In this document: positions 15,619-24,846 of the stretch, piece after piece
Position numbering within the stretch: position 1 is the first letter of the stretch
Layout: every line of letters begins with the position of its first letter
Notes under the pieces: model-generated
Database searches by the model: none
Seen by the model: only the letters and a program-made list of their open reading frames with translations
Told to the model about the DNA's origin: nothing
Assembly (NCBI GenBank): GCA_045637205.1
Contig: JAZTYY010000047.1
Coordinates: forward strand, 1 to 33,275
From: RGIG4608 sp045637205
GTDB taxonomy: Bacteria > Bacillota > Clostridia > Oscillospirales > CAG-272
Direction of reading: 5' to 3'
DNA: 33,275 nt
Translations under genes and position numbers: made by a program

Positions 15619-15648
15619 ATACGGAGCAGTTTCCTGCTCCGTATTTTT
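15619..15648 (+). terminator. Rho-independent terminator of the ferredoxin gene
   Basis: A perfect 11-bp stem (15619-15629 with 15634-15644) has a 4-nt loop and a TTTTT tract, 16 nt after the stop codon. Confidence 0.92.
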
Positions 15649-15663
15649 AAATTATGAGGTATT

Positions 15664-16413
15664 ATGAATAGTGTTTTATTTGAAAATGAAAGCTTGACAT
15701 GTGTCAATGAAAATATAAAATTAATACAAAAGACAAACGGATTATCATTTGGTACTGATGCCTTCTTGTTAGCTTCATTTATGAAGCCACATAAAAGTGG
15801 AGTTGCTGTTGAGCTTGGAGGTGGAACGGGTATAATTTCTTTGCTTTGCGCTTCTAAAGATAAGTTTAGCAAAATACATTGTCTTGAAATTCAAAGTGAT
15901 TTTGCTGACGTAATTGATAGAAATGCTAAATTAAACGGACTTGATGACAAGGTAATTTCCGTTTGCAAGGATATTAGAAACGTTAGAAGCAGTGATGTCG
16001 AATGCGAGGTTGACGTTGTTTTCTCAAATCCACCTTATATGAAGGCTGATAGTGGAAAACGTAATGAGTATGACGAAAAATACATAGCTCGTCACGAGGT
16101 TTGTGGGGATATAGGTGATTTTTGCGCTTGCGCAAAAAGACTTTTAAAGCACGGTGGATTCTTTTACTGTGTTTGGCGTCCTGATAGACTTGTTGACCTT
16201 ATTTGCTCAATGCGAGAAAACAATCTTGAGCCAAAGGAATTTTGCTTTGTTCATGCAAACACGAAAAGTGCGCCATCCATGGTGCTTGTCAAGGCAAAGA
16301 AAGGTGCTGCATCAGGTGCAGTTATATCTGAACCCTTGATTTTGAATGAAGATGATAACCCCAAAATGCTCACTGAAAGAGCTAAAAAAATATACGAGGA
16401 ATGTAACTTTTAA
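15664..16413 (+). CDS. TrmN6-like tRNA1(Val) (adenine-N6) methyltransferase
   Basis: The 249-residue class I SAM methyltransferase has the SAM loop ELGGGTG at 50-56 and the amino-methylase motif NPPY at 122-125, which mark N6-adenine or N5-glutamine methylases. The start (GLSFGTDAFLLASF) is typical of the YfiC/YabB/TrmN6 family that methylates A37 of tRNA1(Val). Its place downstream of holB-ricT matches yabB in Bacillus. A GAGGT site lies close to the ATG. The stop overlaps the next start as TAATG, so trmN6 and the PP-loop gene are coupled. The tRNA target is inferred from the family. Confidence 0.88.
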   Translation: MNSVLFENESLTCVNENIKLIQKTNGLSFGTDAFLLASFMKPHKSGVAVELGGGTGIISLLCASKDKFSKIHCLEIQSDFADVIDRNAKLNGLDDKVISVCKDIRNVRSSDVECEVDVVFSNPPYMKADSGKRNEYDEKYIARHEVCGDIGDFCACAKRLLKHGGFFYCVWRPDRLVDLICSMRENNLEPKEFCFVHANTKSAPSMVLVKAKKGAASGAVISEPLILNEDDNPKMLTERAKKIYEECNF

Positions 16414-17186
16414 TGAAGGAATTAAAACATATTTTAAGCTATACCCGTCGCGCAGTTGACGACTATGCGATGATAGAAGATGGTGACAAAATTGCCGTTG
16501 GTGTTTCCGCAGGCAAGGATTCCCTTGCTCTTCTCTATGCGCTTGCTGAAATGAGGAGATTTTACCCCAAGAAATACGAGCTGATTGCAATCACGGTTGA
16601 TATGGGCTTTCCAAACACCAGCTTTGAAGGAATTCAAGCACTTTGTGACAAGCTCGACGTTAAATATCATATTGCGCCCACTCAAATCTATCAGATAATT
16701 TTTGAGGAGCGAAAAGAAAAAAGCCCTTGCTCCCTTTGTGCAAAAATGCGCCGTGGCGTGCTTTATAACACCGCCAAGGAGCTTGGATGCAACAAGGTAG
16801 CGCTTGGTCACCACTTTGATGACGCGATTGAGACCTTTATGCTCAATCTCTTCTTTGAGGGCAGAATCGGTTGCTTCTCACCCGTAACGTACCTTTCAAG
16901 AATTGATTTGACAATGATTCGTCCATTGCTTTATGCGAGTGAAAAGAGTGTTAGACAATTCGCAGAAAAGGCAGAATTGCCCGTTGTAAAGTCAACCTGT
17001 CCTGCGGACGGCAACACCGAGCGTGAGGAAATGAAGCAGCTTCTTCACACCCTTGACAAGCAGCACAAGGGCTTGAGATATAGAATTTTCGGTGCAATGC
17101 AGCGCGGAGAAATTGATGGCTTCAAAGTTGCATCCTCAATGGACGGCATTAAAGATTATGATGATGGGGAAAACAACGATGAATAA
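16413..17186 (+). CDS. TtcA-family PP-loop tRNA sulfurtransferase-like protein
   Basis: The 257-residue PP-loop ATPase family member has the ATP loop SAGKDS at 32-37, where SGGKDS is commoner. The likely Fe-S cysteines are C106 and C109 (CSLCAKMRRG) plus C196 (STCPAD), the same pattern as E. coli TtcA, which thiolates C32 of tRNA. GHHFDDAIET is also a family block. The length is shorter than E. coli TtcA, matching the Firmicutes TtcA-like group, whose exact target may differ. It overlaps the methyltransferase by 1 nt and nnrD by 8 nt, so the three genes form one unit. Confidence 0.88.
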   Translation: MKELKHILSYTRRAVDDYAMIEDGDKIAVGVSAGKDSLALLYALAEMRRFYPKKYELIAITVDMGFPNTSFEGIQALCDKLDVKYHIAPTQIYQIIFEERKEKSPCSLCAKMRRGVLYNTAKELGCNKVALGHHFDDAIETFMLNLFFEGRIGCFSPVTYLSRIDLTMIRPLLYASEKSVRQFAEKAELPVVKSTCPADGNTEREEMKQLLHTLDKQHKGLRYRIFGAMQRGEIDGFKVASSMDGIKDYDDGENNDE

Positions 17187-18033
17187 CTTTTCCTATTCCT
17201 ATGAAGATATAAAAAAATTGCTCCCCGAAAGAAAAGAAAATTCAAATAAAGGTAGTTGTGGACGAGTGCTTGTGATTGGCGGCTCAACCTGTATGGCAGG
17301 CGCGCCGTATTTCAGCGCAAAGGCGGCTTATCGCACGGGATGTGGGCTCGTTGAGATCTTTTCTCACGAGGATAACAGAGTTATTTTGCAAACCCTTATT
17401 CCCGAGGCGGTATTAAGCACTTGGAGTGAAAATATTGATTTTAACAAGCTTGAAGCATCAATCAAAAAAGCCGATGTTATTGCCATTGGAATGGGACTTT
17501 CTGTAAGTGATGATGCTTTTGAAATTCTTAATTTCACACTTCAAAAGCGCAAGTGTCCCATAGTAATTGATGCCGATGCGCTTAATTTAATAGCAAAAAA
17601 TAAAGACTTGCTTGAGCTTGTAAAATCGAATGCAATTATAACTCCACACCCCCTTGAAATGTCAAGAATCTCAAGTGTTGATGTAGCAAAAATAACGGAA
17701 AATATCCCCGAATTTGCGCAAAAATTTTCAAATAAAAACGAGGTAATTTGTGTTCTCAAAGACCACAACACCGCAGTTGCTATGCCCAATGCAAATGAAA
17801 TTTACATAAACCGTAGTGGCAATAGTGGAATGAGCACGGGAGGTTCAGGTGACGTTCTTGACGGAATTATCGCAGGACTTTTGGCACAAGGTTGCCCCCA
17901 ATATGTTTCTGCAACCTTGGGTGTCTATATCCACGGACTTGCAGGTGATATTGCAAGTGAGATGCTATCGCAATATTCCCTTATGGCAACCGACATAATC
18001 GACGCTCTCCCCGAGGTTTTTAAAAGCTTGTAA
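17179..18033 (+). CDS. nnrD: ADP/ATP-dependent NAD(P)H-hydrate dehydratase
   Basis: The 284-residue ribokinase-fold protein is equivalent to the C-terminal half of the bifunctional Nnr (YjeF). It repairs damaged hydrated NADH/NADPH. The substrate and ATP region TPHPLEM is near 155-161, and the catalytic Asp D225 sits in GGSGDVLDGI. The N-terminal epimerase half is absent. The start at 17179 is chosen because GGGGA lies about 9 nt upstream and it begins the conserved sequence; a start at 17092 would only add residues translated from inside the preceding gene. It is the last gene of the trmN6-ttcA-nnrD unit. Confidence 0.93.
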   Translation: MNNFSYSYEDIKKLLPERKENSNKGSCGRVLVIGGSTCMAGAPYFSAKAAYRTGCGLVEIFSHEDNRVILQTLIPEAVLSTWSENIDFNKLEASIKKADVIAIGMGLSVSDDAFEILNFTLQKRKCPIVIDADALNLIAKNKDLLELVKSNAIITPHPLEMSRISSVDVAKITENIPEFAQKFSNKNEVICVLKDHNTAVAMPNANEIYINRSGNSGMSTGGSGDVLDGIIAGLLAQGCPQYVSATLGVYIHGLAGDIASEMLSQYSLMATDIIDALPEVFKSL

Positions 18034-18037
18034 AAGC

Positions 18038-18067
18038 AAAGCTCCCTTCAAATAAAGGGAGCTTTTT
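18038..18067. terminator. Bidirectional terminator between convergent nnrD and lipoprotein genes
   Basis: An 11-bp stem (18038-18048 with 18055-18065) has a 6-nt loop. It is flanked by T-runs on the plus strand and by a shorter one on the minus strand, between two convergent stop codons. Confidence 0.88.
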
Positions 18068-18071
18068 ATAG

Positions 18072-18809
18072 TCAGTCAATATAATAAATTACATAGTTTG
18101 AATGTTTACCATTTACAAATTCATAAAAATAACAATCTCCATCACGTAATTTATCAAGTATAATTACTTGATTATCGGATGTTATTTGTACTGCCGTTAA
18201 TCTTGTATAGCTTGAATACAAATTCATAGTTTGTGATCCATATTCTGTCCTGGTAAGGGTATTACCCTTTATAGTTCCTTTTAATAGCGAATACTCACCA
18301 TTTCTAATTTTCTTGGCAAATTCTTGCATTACACTTTCATAATTTTCGGCAGTCTTTGAACTAGCGCTAGTTGTAAAATAATATCTAATTCCTCGAAATG
18401 TAAAGTTGAACGACCCATGGTATTCCGGCTTTTCCTTGCCTCCCAGAGGATAGGAAAAAGATGCACGTCCGTTAGTTGTTTGCTCCCCATTATCAAAGTA
18501 AATAGTGATGCCACCGTTAAGAGTATGTATATATGTACCGATAAGCTCCTCATCCGAATCAAGCGGCTTAAAAATAAGCTTTCCATCCCACCTGCTCTTT
18601 ATATATGTCATTCCTTGATGTATAGCTATAGGACAGTGCTCTTCCGGGGATGTGCGTACCATTATGCTGGATTTATATCCATTTATAAAGGTTTCTTCAT
18701 ATTGAACAAGACTTATATACCATTCCTCCAAGCTTGGATAAATGCTACACGACGAAAGCACGAGCACGAGTGTACACAACAAAACCAACAATGCTATAAG
18801 TTTTTTCAT
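18072..18809 (-). CDS. Predicted lipoprotein of unknown function
   Basis: The 245-residue product has a clear lipoprotein signal: MKK, a long Leu/Val stretch, then the lipobox LSSC with the lipidated Cys at 21. The mature part is rich in beta-prone and aromatic residues and has no motif I recognise. Start choice: the ATG at 18809 lies 7 nt after AAGGAGGG, while the in-frame TTG at 18815 is too close to that site. It is a single-gene unit with its own strong promoter, convergent to nnrD. No role can be given beyond membrane anchoring on the outer face. Confidence 0.8.
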   Translation of the reverse strand: MKKLIALLVLLCTLVLVLSSCSIYPSLEEWYISLVQYEETFINGYKSSIMVRTSPEEHCPIAIHQGMTYIKSRWDGKLIFKPLDSDEELIGTYIHTLNGGITIYFDNGEQTTNGRASFSYPLGGKEKPEYHGSFNFTFRGIRYYFTTSASSKTAENYESVMQEFAKKIRNGEYSLLKGTIKGNTLTRTEYGSQTMNLYSSYTRLTAVQITSDNQVIILDKLRDGDCYFYEFVNGKHSNYVIYYID

Positions 18810-18839
18810 GATCAAACCCTCCTTGGTTTTCTTTGTAAA

Positions 18840-18868
18840 ATTGTACCACTAATACCCTTTTTTGTCAA
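18840..18868 (-). promoter_or_regulatory. Promoter of the lone lipoprotein gene
   Basis: On the minus strand, TTGACA (18868-18863) and TACAAT (18845-18840) are 17 nt apart. The predicted leader is about 25 nt. Confidence 0.85.
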
Positions 18869-18960
18869 CATAATATCTTAAATTGTGATTTATTTTCATT
18901 TTCATAAACTAACTTTTATAAACTCCCCACAAATCCCAATTTATAGCTACTCCAATTCAA

Positions 18961-18985
18961 AACCCGACGGAAACACCGTCGGGTT
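18961..18985 (-). terminator. Terminator of the ruvC-to-clpE run
   Basis: A perfect 10-bp GC-rich stem (18961-18970 with 18976-18985) has a 5-nt loop and is followed on the minus strand by TTTTGAATT. It is 7 nt past the Clp gene stop. Confidence 0.85.
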
Positions 18986-18991
18986 AATTAT

Positions 18992-21304
18992 TTACATACA
19001 AGTAACCACTATCTCTCCACTACTAATGTTGAGGTGAACTTTTGTAATGCTATGGTTATAGTCTGCGATAATCTTTTCTGCAATAGCATCTTCAATATTA
19101 GTTTGAATATATCTTCTCATATTTCTTGCGCCGAATTTTGCTGAATATGACTTGACGCCTATGTGCTTAAGAAGTGCTGACGTGAATGAAAGCTCAATTC
19201 CCTTTTCATTGAGTGCCATCTTAAGCTCACCGAGCATAATAGCCGCAATCTTTTCAAAGTCCTCTTCAGTGAGAGAATTGAAGGTTATTATTTCATCAAC
19301 ACGGTTAATAAATTCGGGACGAAGGAAGCCCTCAAGTGCCTTCATTGTGCGCGCTTCTTCAAGTGAGTTGCTTTCGGTTGAAAATCCTGCTCTACCCGAA
19401 GAATTAGTTGAGCCTGCATTAGTTGTCATAACCAAAATTGTGTTTTCAAAGTTGATTGTTCTACCCTGTGCATCGGTTACTCTGCCGTCATCAAGAATTT
19501 GCAAAAGCACGTTCAATACGTCAGGATGTGCTTTTTCAATTTCATCAAAAAGAACTACAGAATAAGGTCTTCTTCTTATCTTTTCAGTGAGCTGACCTGC
19601 CTCGTCATATCCAACGTATCCGGGAGGCGCTCCGATAATCTTAGATACAGAATGCTTCTCCATAAACTCACTCATATCAAGACGAATGAGCGTTTCGGGA
19701 GAGTGGAAAAGATCGTTTGCAAGCTGCTTTACAAGCTCAGTTTTACCAACGCCTGTAGGTCCTGCAAAAATGAATGAAACGGGCTTTCTCTTATAAGAGA
19801 TACCTGCTCTATTTCTCTTAATTGCACGGCAAATTGAGTTAACAGCCTTATCCTGACCGATAATATGTGTTTTAAGTCTTTCTTCAAGCTTATCTATTTG
19901 CTCATACTCATTTGCGCTAACAGTAAGTGCGGGCACACCCGTCCAAACCTCAACAACGTCGGCAAGCTCGGCAGCTGTAAGAATGATATTCTCACATTCA
20001 CCCTCAAGTAACTTGAGCTCGTTAGCAAGCTTGATTTCACGGGATTTGAGCTTAGCAATCTTCTCATAAGCATCGGCATTATCAGGTGAATCAGGAGGAG
20101 TTGCTTCAAGCGTCTCTCTATCCTTCTTAATTGCCAAAAGCTGCTCTCTTATTTCAATACTCTTATTAAGAGAAGCGGAATTAAGTGAAAGATTTGCTGC
20201 TGCTTCATCAAGCAAGTCAATTGCCTTGTCAGGCAAGTATCTATCAGTAATATATCTTTCAGAAAGCACAACAGCACTCTTTAAAATCTCATTAGGAATC
20301 TTAATTTGATGGAATGATTCATAATAGTGCTTAATTCCCTTAAGCATTTGAAGAGTTTCTTCAATGGATGGCTCTTCAACCTTAACAGGCTGGAATCTTC
20401 TTCCAAGTGCACTATCTTTTTCAATATATTTTCTATATTCGTTAAGAGTGGTTGTACCAATAACCTGAATTTCACCACGTGAAAGCGCAGGCTTAAGCAT
20501 ATTTGCAGTGCTTACACTTCCCTCACTATTTCCTGCGCCAACAATATTATGCACCTCGTCGATTACAAGGATAATATTGCCTGCATCCTTAACCTCTTTA
20601 AGAAGGCCAAGCAAACGGCTCTCATACTGACCTCTAAACTGTGTACCGGCAACAAGTGCAGTAAGGTCAAGAAGATGCAATTCCTTATTTCTAAGCTTAT
20701 AAGGAACGTCACCCTTAACAATCTTTTGCGCAAGTGCCTCTGCAATCGCAGTTTTACCAACGCCTGGCTCACCGATAAGGCAGGGGTTGTTCTTTTGTCT
20801 TCTTGAAAGTATTTGAATAACGCGTGCAAGCTCCTTTTCTCTGCCTACAATGGCATCAAGCTTACCCGATATTGCCTCAGCATTGAGATTCTTGCAATAC
20901 GCGTCAAGATTTTTTCTCTCTTTATTTTCTTTATGCTTTTCTTCGGCACCTTTTTTACCGCCTTCATTATTTGAATGCTTAACGGGTTTATTATTGTCAC
21001 CACCAAAAAGCTTTGAAAGGTCAATTGCAGGAGTTGTTGCTTCATCGTCAAAGCCATCTTCGTTCATAATGTCGGGCAAATTGCCGCCATCCTCCATCAA
21101 CTTAACCATATCGTCTTCCATATTTGCAAGCTCGTCAGACGAAATTCCAAGCTTATTCATCATATCGCCAAGCATATTGTCAAGAGGAAGTCCAAGCTCC
21201 TTTGCACAGGTAATGCAAACGCCGTCATTCTTCTTTTCACCATTTTCAAGCTTGGTGATAAACACAACTGCCATTCTTTTTTGGCATCTTGAACACATTA
21301 ACAT
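18992..21304 (-). CDS. ClpE/ClpC-type AAA+ ATPase with N-terminal zinc finger
   Basis: The 770-residue Hsp100 unfoldase probably feeds ClpP. An N-terminal four-Cys zinc finger (C4, C7, C30, C33) replaces the Clp-N repeats, as in ClpE. Residues about 80-135 are a charged linker. Module 1 has Walker A GEPGVGKT at 178-185 and Walker B ending DE at 249-250. A Lys/Glu-rich middle region spans about 380-440. Module 2 has GPTGVGKT at 515-522 and Walker B ending DE at 587-588. The loop tripeptide AGF at 639-641 stands where ClpC/ClpE have VGF for ClpP docking. A GGAGGT site lies 6 nt before the first ATG. It lies 18 nt after cvpA at the end of a long gene run. The ClpE label is likely, but the clpC/clpE boundary is not strict in Clostridia. 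Confidence 0.9.
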   Translation of the reverse strand: MLMCSRCQKRMAVVFITKLENGEKKNDGVCITCAKELGLPLDNMLGDMMNKLGISSDELANMEDDMVKLMEDGGNLPDIMNEDGFDDEATTPAIDLSKLFGGDNNKPVKHSNNEGGKKGAEEKHKENKERKNLDAYCKNLNAEAISGKLDAIVGREKELARVIQILSRRQKNNPCLIGEPGVGKTAIAEALAQKIVKGDVPYKLRNKELHLLDLTALVAGTQFRGQYESRLLGLLKEVKDAGNIILVIDEVHNIVGAGNSEGSVSTANMLKPALSRGEIQVIGTTTLNEYRKYIEKDSALGRRFQPVKVEEPSIEETLQMLKGIKHYYESFHQIKIPNEILKSAVVLSERYITDRYLPDKAIDLLDEAAANLSLNSASLNKSIEIREQLLAIKKDRETLEATPPDSPDNADAYEKIAKLKSREIKLANELKLLEGECENIILTAAELADVVEVWTGVPALTVSANEYEQIDKLEERLKTHIIGQDKAVNSICRAIKRNRAGISYKRKPVSFIFAGPTGVGKTELVKQLANDLFHSPETLIRLDMSEFMEKHSVSKIIGAPPGYVGYDEAGQLTEKIRRRPYSVVLFDEIEKAHPDVLNVLLQILDDGRVTDAQGRTINFENTILVMTTNAGSTNSSGRAGFSTESNSLEEARTMKALEGFLRPEFINRVDEIITFNSLTEEDFEKIAAIMLGELKMALNEKGIELSFTSALLKHIGVKSYSAKFGARNMRRYIQTNIEDAIAEKIIADYNHSITKVHLNISSGEIVVTCM

Positions 21305-21322
21305 ATAAATACCTCCTCGGTA

Positions 21323-21991
21323 TTAAAAACTAAATAAACCAATATAATAAATAAATTTTGTCACTATTGTTCCGCTGACAAATTCGTTTCCAAAAAACAA
21401 TGAAATAATACACACAAGTGTACTTGTTGTAAGATATGCGCTGGCTATTCCCCAAACAATTCCCGCTAAACGATTTGCCACGTTGAGCACAGGAAGACTA
21501 AAGAATTTATCTAACAACCAAATAACCACACTCAAAACTGTAAATGCTACTATGAATGATAAAATGTAGCCAACAATGTTTGAAACTATATTTACAAGAA
21601 TACCTTCAATTCTTGTACCAATGACTGAAGCAACCTCAGTCTTCTCCCCTGAAATGGTTGAAAATTGCTGTTTAATACTATCCATTGGCATAAGATTTTT
21701 TACTATTGTGGGAATTTCCTCTTCCACCACTTCAAAATTAAATTCACCGTCCATTTGTTCAGCACGAGCCACAAGCTTTTCACTTATTTTGCCTTCAAGC
21801 ATGGGCTCAACAAACGCATCTTGACAAAGTGTTACAACAAATGAACCGATAAGGAAGGTAGCAAGAATAACTAAAAGCAATTTCGAGCTTTGAAAAAATG
21901 ACTTTACAAATCCTCTTTTATAACCCCAAAGCACTGAAAATGCAATTATGAGAACAATGATAACGTCACATATAATTTGCCAAATATTCAC
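21323..21991 (-). CDS. CvpA-family membrane protein
   Basis: The 222-residue protein has hydrophobic segments near residues 5-25, 34-55, 137-160 and 170-205, and a soluble Glu-rich stretch (about 60-130) between them. The start, with VLWGYKRGFVKS after the first membrane segment, is the CvpA/colicin V production family signature. Function in Firmicutes is not settled. Start is GTG at 21991, 4 nt after GGAGGT; no better ATG exists. It sits between the DUF5711 gene (31 nt) and the ClpE-like gene (18 nt) in the same direction. Confidence 0.8.
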   Translation of the reverse strand: MNIWQIICDVIIVLIIAFSVLWGYKRGFVKSFFQSSKLLLVILATFLIGSFVVTLCQDAFVEPMLEGKISEKLVARAEQMDGEFNFEVVEEEIPTIVKNLMPMDSIKQQFSTISGEKTEVASVIGTRIEGILVNIVSNIVGYILSFIVAFTVLSVVIWLLDKFFSLPVLNVANRLAGIVWGIASAYLTTSTLVCIISLFFGNEFVSGTIVTKFIYYIGLFSF

Positions 21992-22022
21992 AATAACCTC
22001 CGTTTAGTTGATAAAAAGGCTT

Positions 22023-23237
22023 TTACTTAAGTTCAATAAATTTTGCATAGTACTCGTTGCACACAACAAGTGTATCCTCATCAACAGCTATCATTTTAAA
22101 TCCACTTGCAACAAGAGAAATGGAATATGATTTATCAGTTTTTAAATTGATTCTTTCAAATCCACCAAGCTTTTGTAAGAACAAGCTATCCTTATACAAG
22201 CAAACGTCAATAAGTCTTTCTTCAAGCTGATATTCTTCATCAATCTTGCATTTTTTATTAAGCAAAAGCACTCTGGTTTTTCCGCCGACACCTGAAATAT
22301 CGGCAATAGCAATATTATCTTCCCCAAAAGAGTAGAGATATATTTCACTATCACTTAAATATTCGCCACTAAGATTAAGATTTGAATTGAATACATTTAC
22401 TCCCTTTGAGCCGACAACGTATATATTTCCATCTAAAATGCTTACGTCATAGGGAATTCCTGCAAAGGTAAGATTTGAACTCTTATACTCATTTTTACCT
22501 ACGTCATACAAGCGAATTTCTGTTCTCATCTCACTATTGTCGGAATGTGTTAACAACACAGCAAGCTGTGAACCATTTTTAGAAAGTGCAACAGAACACA
22601 CTCTACCCGATGAGATACTATAGCTATATGAAGTACCGTTTTGATCATAAACATTTACAACCGAATTGTATTTTTCAGATTTTGTTATAATAGCAAAATC
22701 ACCGTTTTTAGCCATATCGGCGCCATAGATTGGGTAATCGAGCTTTTCCTCGCGAGTTTTAGTAAATGAATTATAAAGTGAAAACTGCTTGCCACCAACA
22801 TCATAAAGAAGAACGTTCTTATCGCTAACCTTAAGCGCGGGGTTACCATAATTATGGTTAGTTGTTAAAAGCTCTCTTCCACCGGCTGAGAAAATTGAAA
22901 ATCTTTCTCTACTTGCAACGGCAAGACCTGAACGGTATTCAGCAAATACCTGGGAATTACCGGCATTGTAGGTAATAGTATCGTGAACGGAATTAACGTA
23001 ATCGTTAGCAAGCTTTACGTCTTTTACAAGGTACACCATTTTCTCATATGACAAGCTACCTGAGAACAAAAATGCCACAATTACAAGCACCAAAAGAACG
23101 CAAATAATTCTCTTTACATAAGCATATCTATAGCTTACCTTGGCTAGATATACGTCGGTTTTGCCGTCGTAATTCTTTTTTACGGAGTTGGGGTTATATT
23201 TAAATTTTTCAATTATGGCTTTAAAATCAAATTTCAT
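22023..23237 (-). CDS. DUF5711-type membrane-anchored beta-propeller protein
   Basis: The 404-residue protein has a short basic cytosolic N-terminus, one membrane segment at about 43-62, and a long outer part with repeated strand-rich units such as YGADMAKNGDFAIIT and VCSVALSKNGSQLAVL. These resemble WD/propeller blades. I recognise the family as DUF5711, found in Clostridia with no proven role. It lies 19 nt after truA and 31 nt before cvpA, so it is probably co-transcribed with both. An envelope role is an inference from topology only. Confidence 0.78.
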   Translation of the reverse strand: MKFDFKAIIEKFKYNPNSVKKNYDGKTDVYLAKVSYRYAYVKRIICVLLVLVIVAFLFSGSLSYEKMVYLVKDVKLANDYVNSVHDTITYNAGNSQVFAEYRSGLAVASRERFSIFSAGGRELLTTNHNYGNPALKVSDKNVLLYDVGGKQFSLYNSFTKTREEKLDYPIYGADMAKNGDFAIITKSEKYNSVVNVYDQNGTSYSYSISSGRVCSVALSKNGSQLAVLLTHSDNSEMRTEIRLYDVGKNEYKSSNLTFAGIPYDVSILDGNIYVVGSKGVNVFNSNLNLSGEYLSDSEIYLYSFGEDNIAIADISGVGGKTRVLLLNKKCKIDEEYQLEERLIDVCLYKDSLFLQKLGGFERINLKTDKSYSISLVASGFKMIAVDEDTLVVCNEYYAKFIELK

Positions 23238-23256
23238 ATTTCCCCACTTCCTTTCT

Positions 23257-24015
23257 TTAGTATTCTACCTTGTTAAGATAAAGACCGCATGCAGGCGCCG
23301 TGGATCCTGCATTTTTTCTATCCTTACTCTCGGTTATTTTTTCTATATCCGATGGGTTGATTTTGCCTTGTGCAACGAGTAAAAGTGTTCCCGTCATAAT
23401 GCGCACCATATTGTATAAAAATCCGTCAGCAGCCACCTTGAAAATGATGAAATCACCCTCACGGTAAACTTCAGCGTATTTGATTTCGCGTGTTGTATCA
23501 ACTATTTTAGACCCCTGCGCCATATAGGAGCAAAAATCGTGCTTCCCGCAAAAATGCTTTGCGGCTTCATTCATTTTTTCTACTGCTTCGTTAGAATATA
23601 CTTGCGGAATATGATAAGCCCTGTCTGCACAAAATGGATTTTTGATAGAATTATTCCAAATTTTATAGATATATTCTTTATGCTTAACGTCATATCTTGG
23701 ATGAAATTCGTCTTCAACCATTTTTGCTTCCAAAACCGAAATATCATCGGGCAAAACAGAGTTAAATGCAAGTGGCACCTTTTCCATTGGAATTGTGCAA
23801 TCAAGTGAATTTTCACCCTTCTTTGAAACGCAAATGAAAAACTCATTCGCATGCACGCCCCTATCCGTTCTACTGCAGCCTACAATATCACATTCAAAGC
23901 CAAGTATTCTCTTTGCCGATTCGTTAAGCTCGCGCTGAACTGTTGGCTTATCAGGTTGAACCTGATATCCGTTATATCCTGTTCCAACGAAACTGATTTT
24001 AAGTAATAATTTCAT
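23257..24015 (-). CDS. truA: tRNA pseudouridine(38-40) synthase
   Basis: The 252-residue product converts uridines 38-40 of the tRNA anticodon arm to pseudouridine. The catalytic Asp is D51 in CSRTDRGVHA. The start YNGYQVQPDKPTVQ and the block FHPRYDVKHKEYIY are typical of TruA. An AAGGGG site precedes the ATG. It follows ecfT by 12 nt, the same adjacency seen in many Firmicutes, though the rplM-rpsI pair that often follows is absent here. Confidence 0.97.
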   Translation of the reverse strand: MKLLLKISFVGTGYNGYQVQPDKPTVQRELNESAKRILGFECDIVGCSRTDRGVHANEFFICVSKKGENSLDCTIPMEKVPLAFNSVLPDDISVLEAKMVEDEFHPRYDVKHKEYIYKIWNNSIKNPFCADRAYHIPQVYSNEAVEKMNEAAKHFCGKHDFCSYMAQGSKIVDTTREIKYAEVYREGDFIIFKVAADGFLYNMVRIMTGTLLLVAQGKINPSDIEKITESKDRKNAGSTAPACGLYLNKVEY

Positions 24016-24027
24016 TTTAATTGCCCC

Positions 24028-24846
24028 TTAAAAAGGTAAAAAAGGTGTTAAAAATATGCCAACACAAACAATTGACGCGCAAAAGCTAACCATAAGCAAA
24101 AGCGCAACGAAGTCACTTGCATGACATTTTAAAATCTTCATTCTTGTTCTTCCCTCTCCACCCTTATAGCAACGGCATTCCATTGCAGTTGCAAGGTCAA
24201 GTGCGTGACGAATGGATGATGAGAAAAGAGGAATAAGAATAGGGATAAGTGCCTTTGCCTTTTGCAAAAGGTTGCCGTTTGAAAAATCAGCTCCTCTTGC
24301 CTTTTGCGCACTCATAATCTTATCAGCTTCTTCCATAAGTGTGGGTATAAAGCGCAAAGCAATGGTCATAATCATTGCAAAATCATGAACGGGCAAGCCG
24401 ATTACCTTCAAGGGAGAAAGCAATCTTTCAATACCGTCAGTAAGCGCAATTGGTGTCGTTGTATAAGTGAGCAACGAGCTTGTTCCTATAATAAGAACTG
24501 TAATTCTTATTGTCACGCGCAATGCAGTGATAAGTCCATCCTTATAGATTTTGATAAAGCCTATCTGTACAAGGGGCTCACCGCTTCCCAAAAAGATATT
24601 GATTACCGCAGTAAATATGATAATAAACAATATCGGCTTTAGTGATTTTATAACAATTTTTAAGGGTACCTTTGATAAAAGTACAATTGCAAGCGCCGAA
24701 AGCATCAAAAGTGCCAAGGAAACAATATTTGAGCACAAAAATACTATTACGATATATAAAACTGCAATAATAATTTTAATTCTTGGATCAAGGCGATGCA
24801 ATGGTGAATCGACAGCATAGTACTGTCCTAAAGTTACATTCTTCAT
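24028..24846 (-). CDS. ecfT: ECF transporter T component
   Basis: The 272-residue membrane protein couples the EcfA ATPases to the substrate-binding S component of energy-coupling factor vitamin transporters. Several hydrophobic segments cover residues 23-90 and 110-170, and another lies at the C-terminus. The coupling region carries QKARGAD at 181-187 and AMECRCYKGG at 221-230, where the second motif is RC rather than the classical ARG. The start overlaps the ecfA2 stop as ATGA, so the genes are translationally coupled. No S component is encoded in the window. Confidence 0.95.
   Translation of the reverse strand: MKNVTLGQYYAVDSPLHRLDPRIKIIIAVLYIVIVFLCSNIVSLALLMLSALAIVLLSKVPLKIVIKSLKPILFIIIFTAVINIFLGSGEPLVQIGFIKIYKDGLITALRVTIRITVLIIGTSSLLTYTTTPIALTDGIERLLSPLKVIGLPVHDFAMIMTIALRFIPTLMEEADKIMSAQKARGADFSNGNLLQKAKALIPILIPLFSSSIRHALDLATAMECRCYKGGEGRTRMKILKCHASDFVALLLMVSFCASIVCVGIFLTPFLPF

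Noticed and set aside
17092..17178. Longer N-terminus for nnrD
   Set aside because: The extra codons lie inside the preceding gene in another frame and do not look like NnrD. A Shine-Dalgarno-like GGGGA supports 17179.
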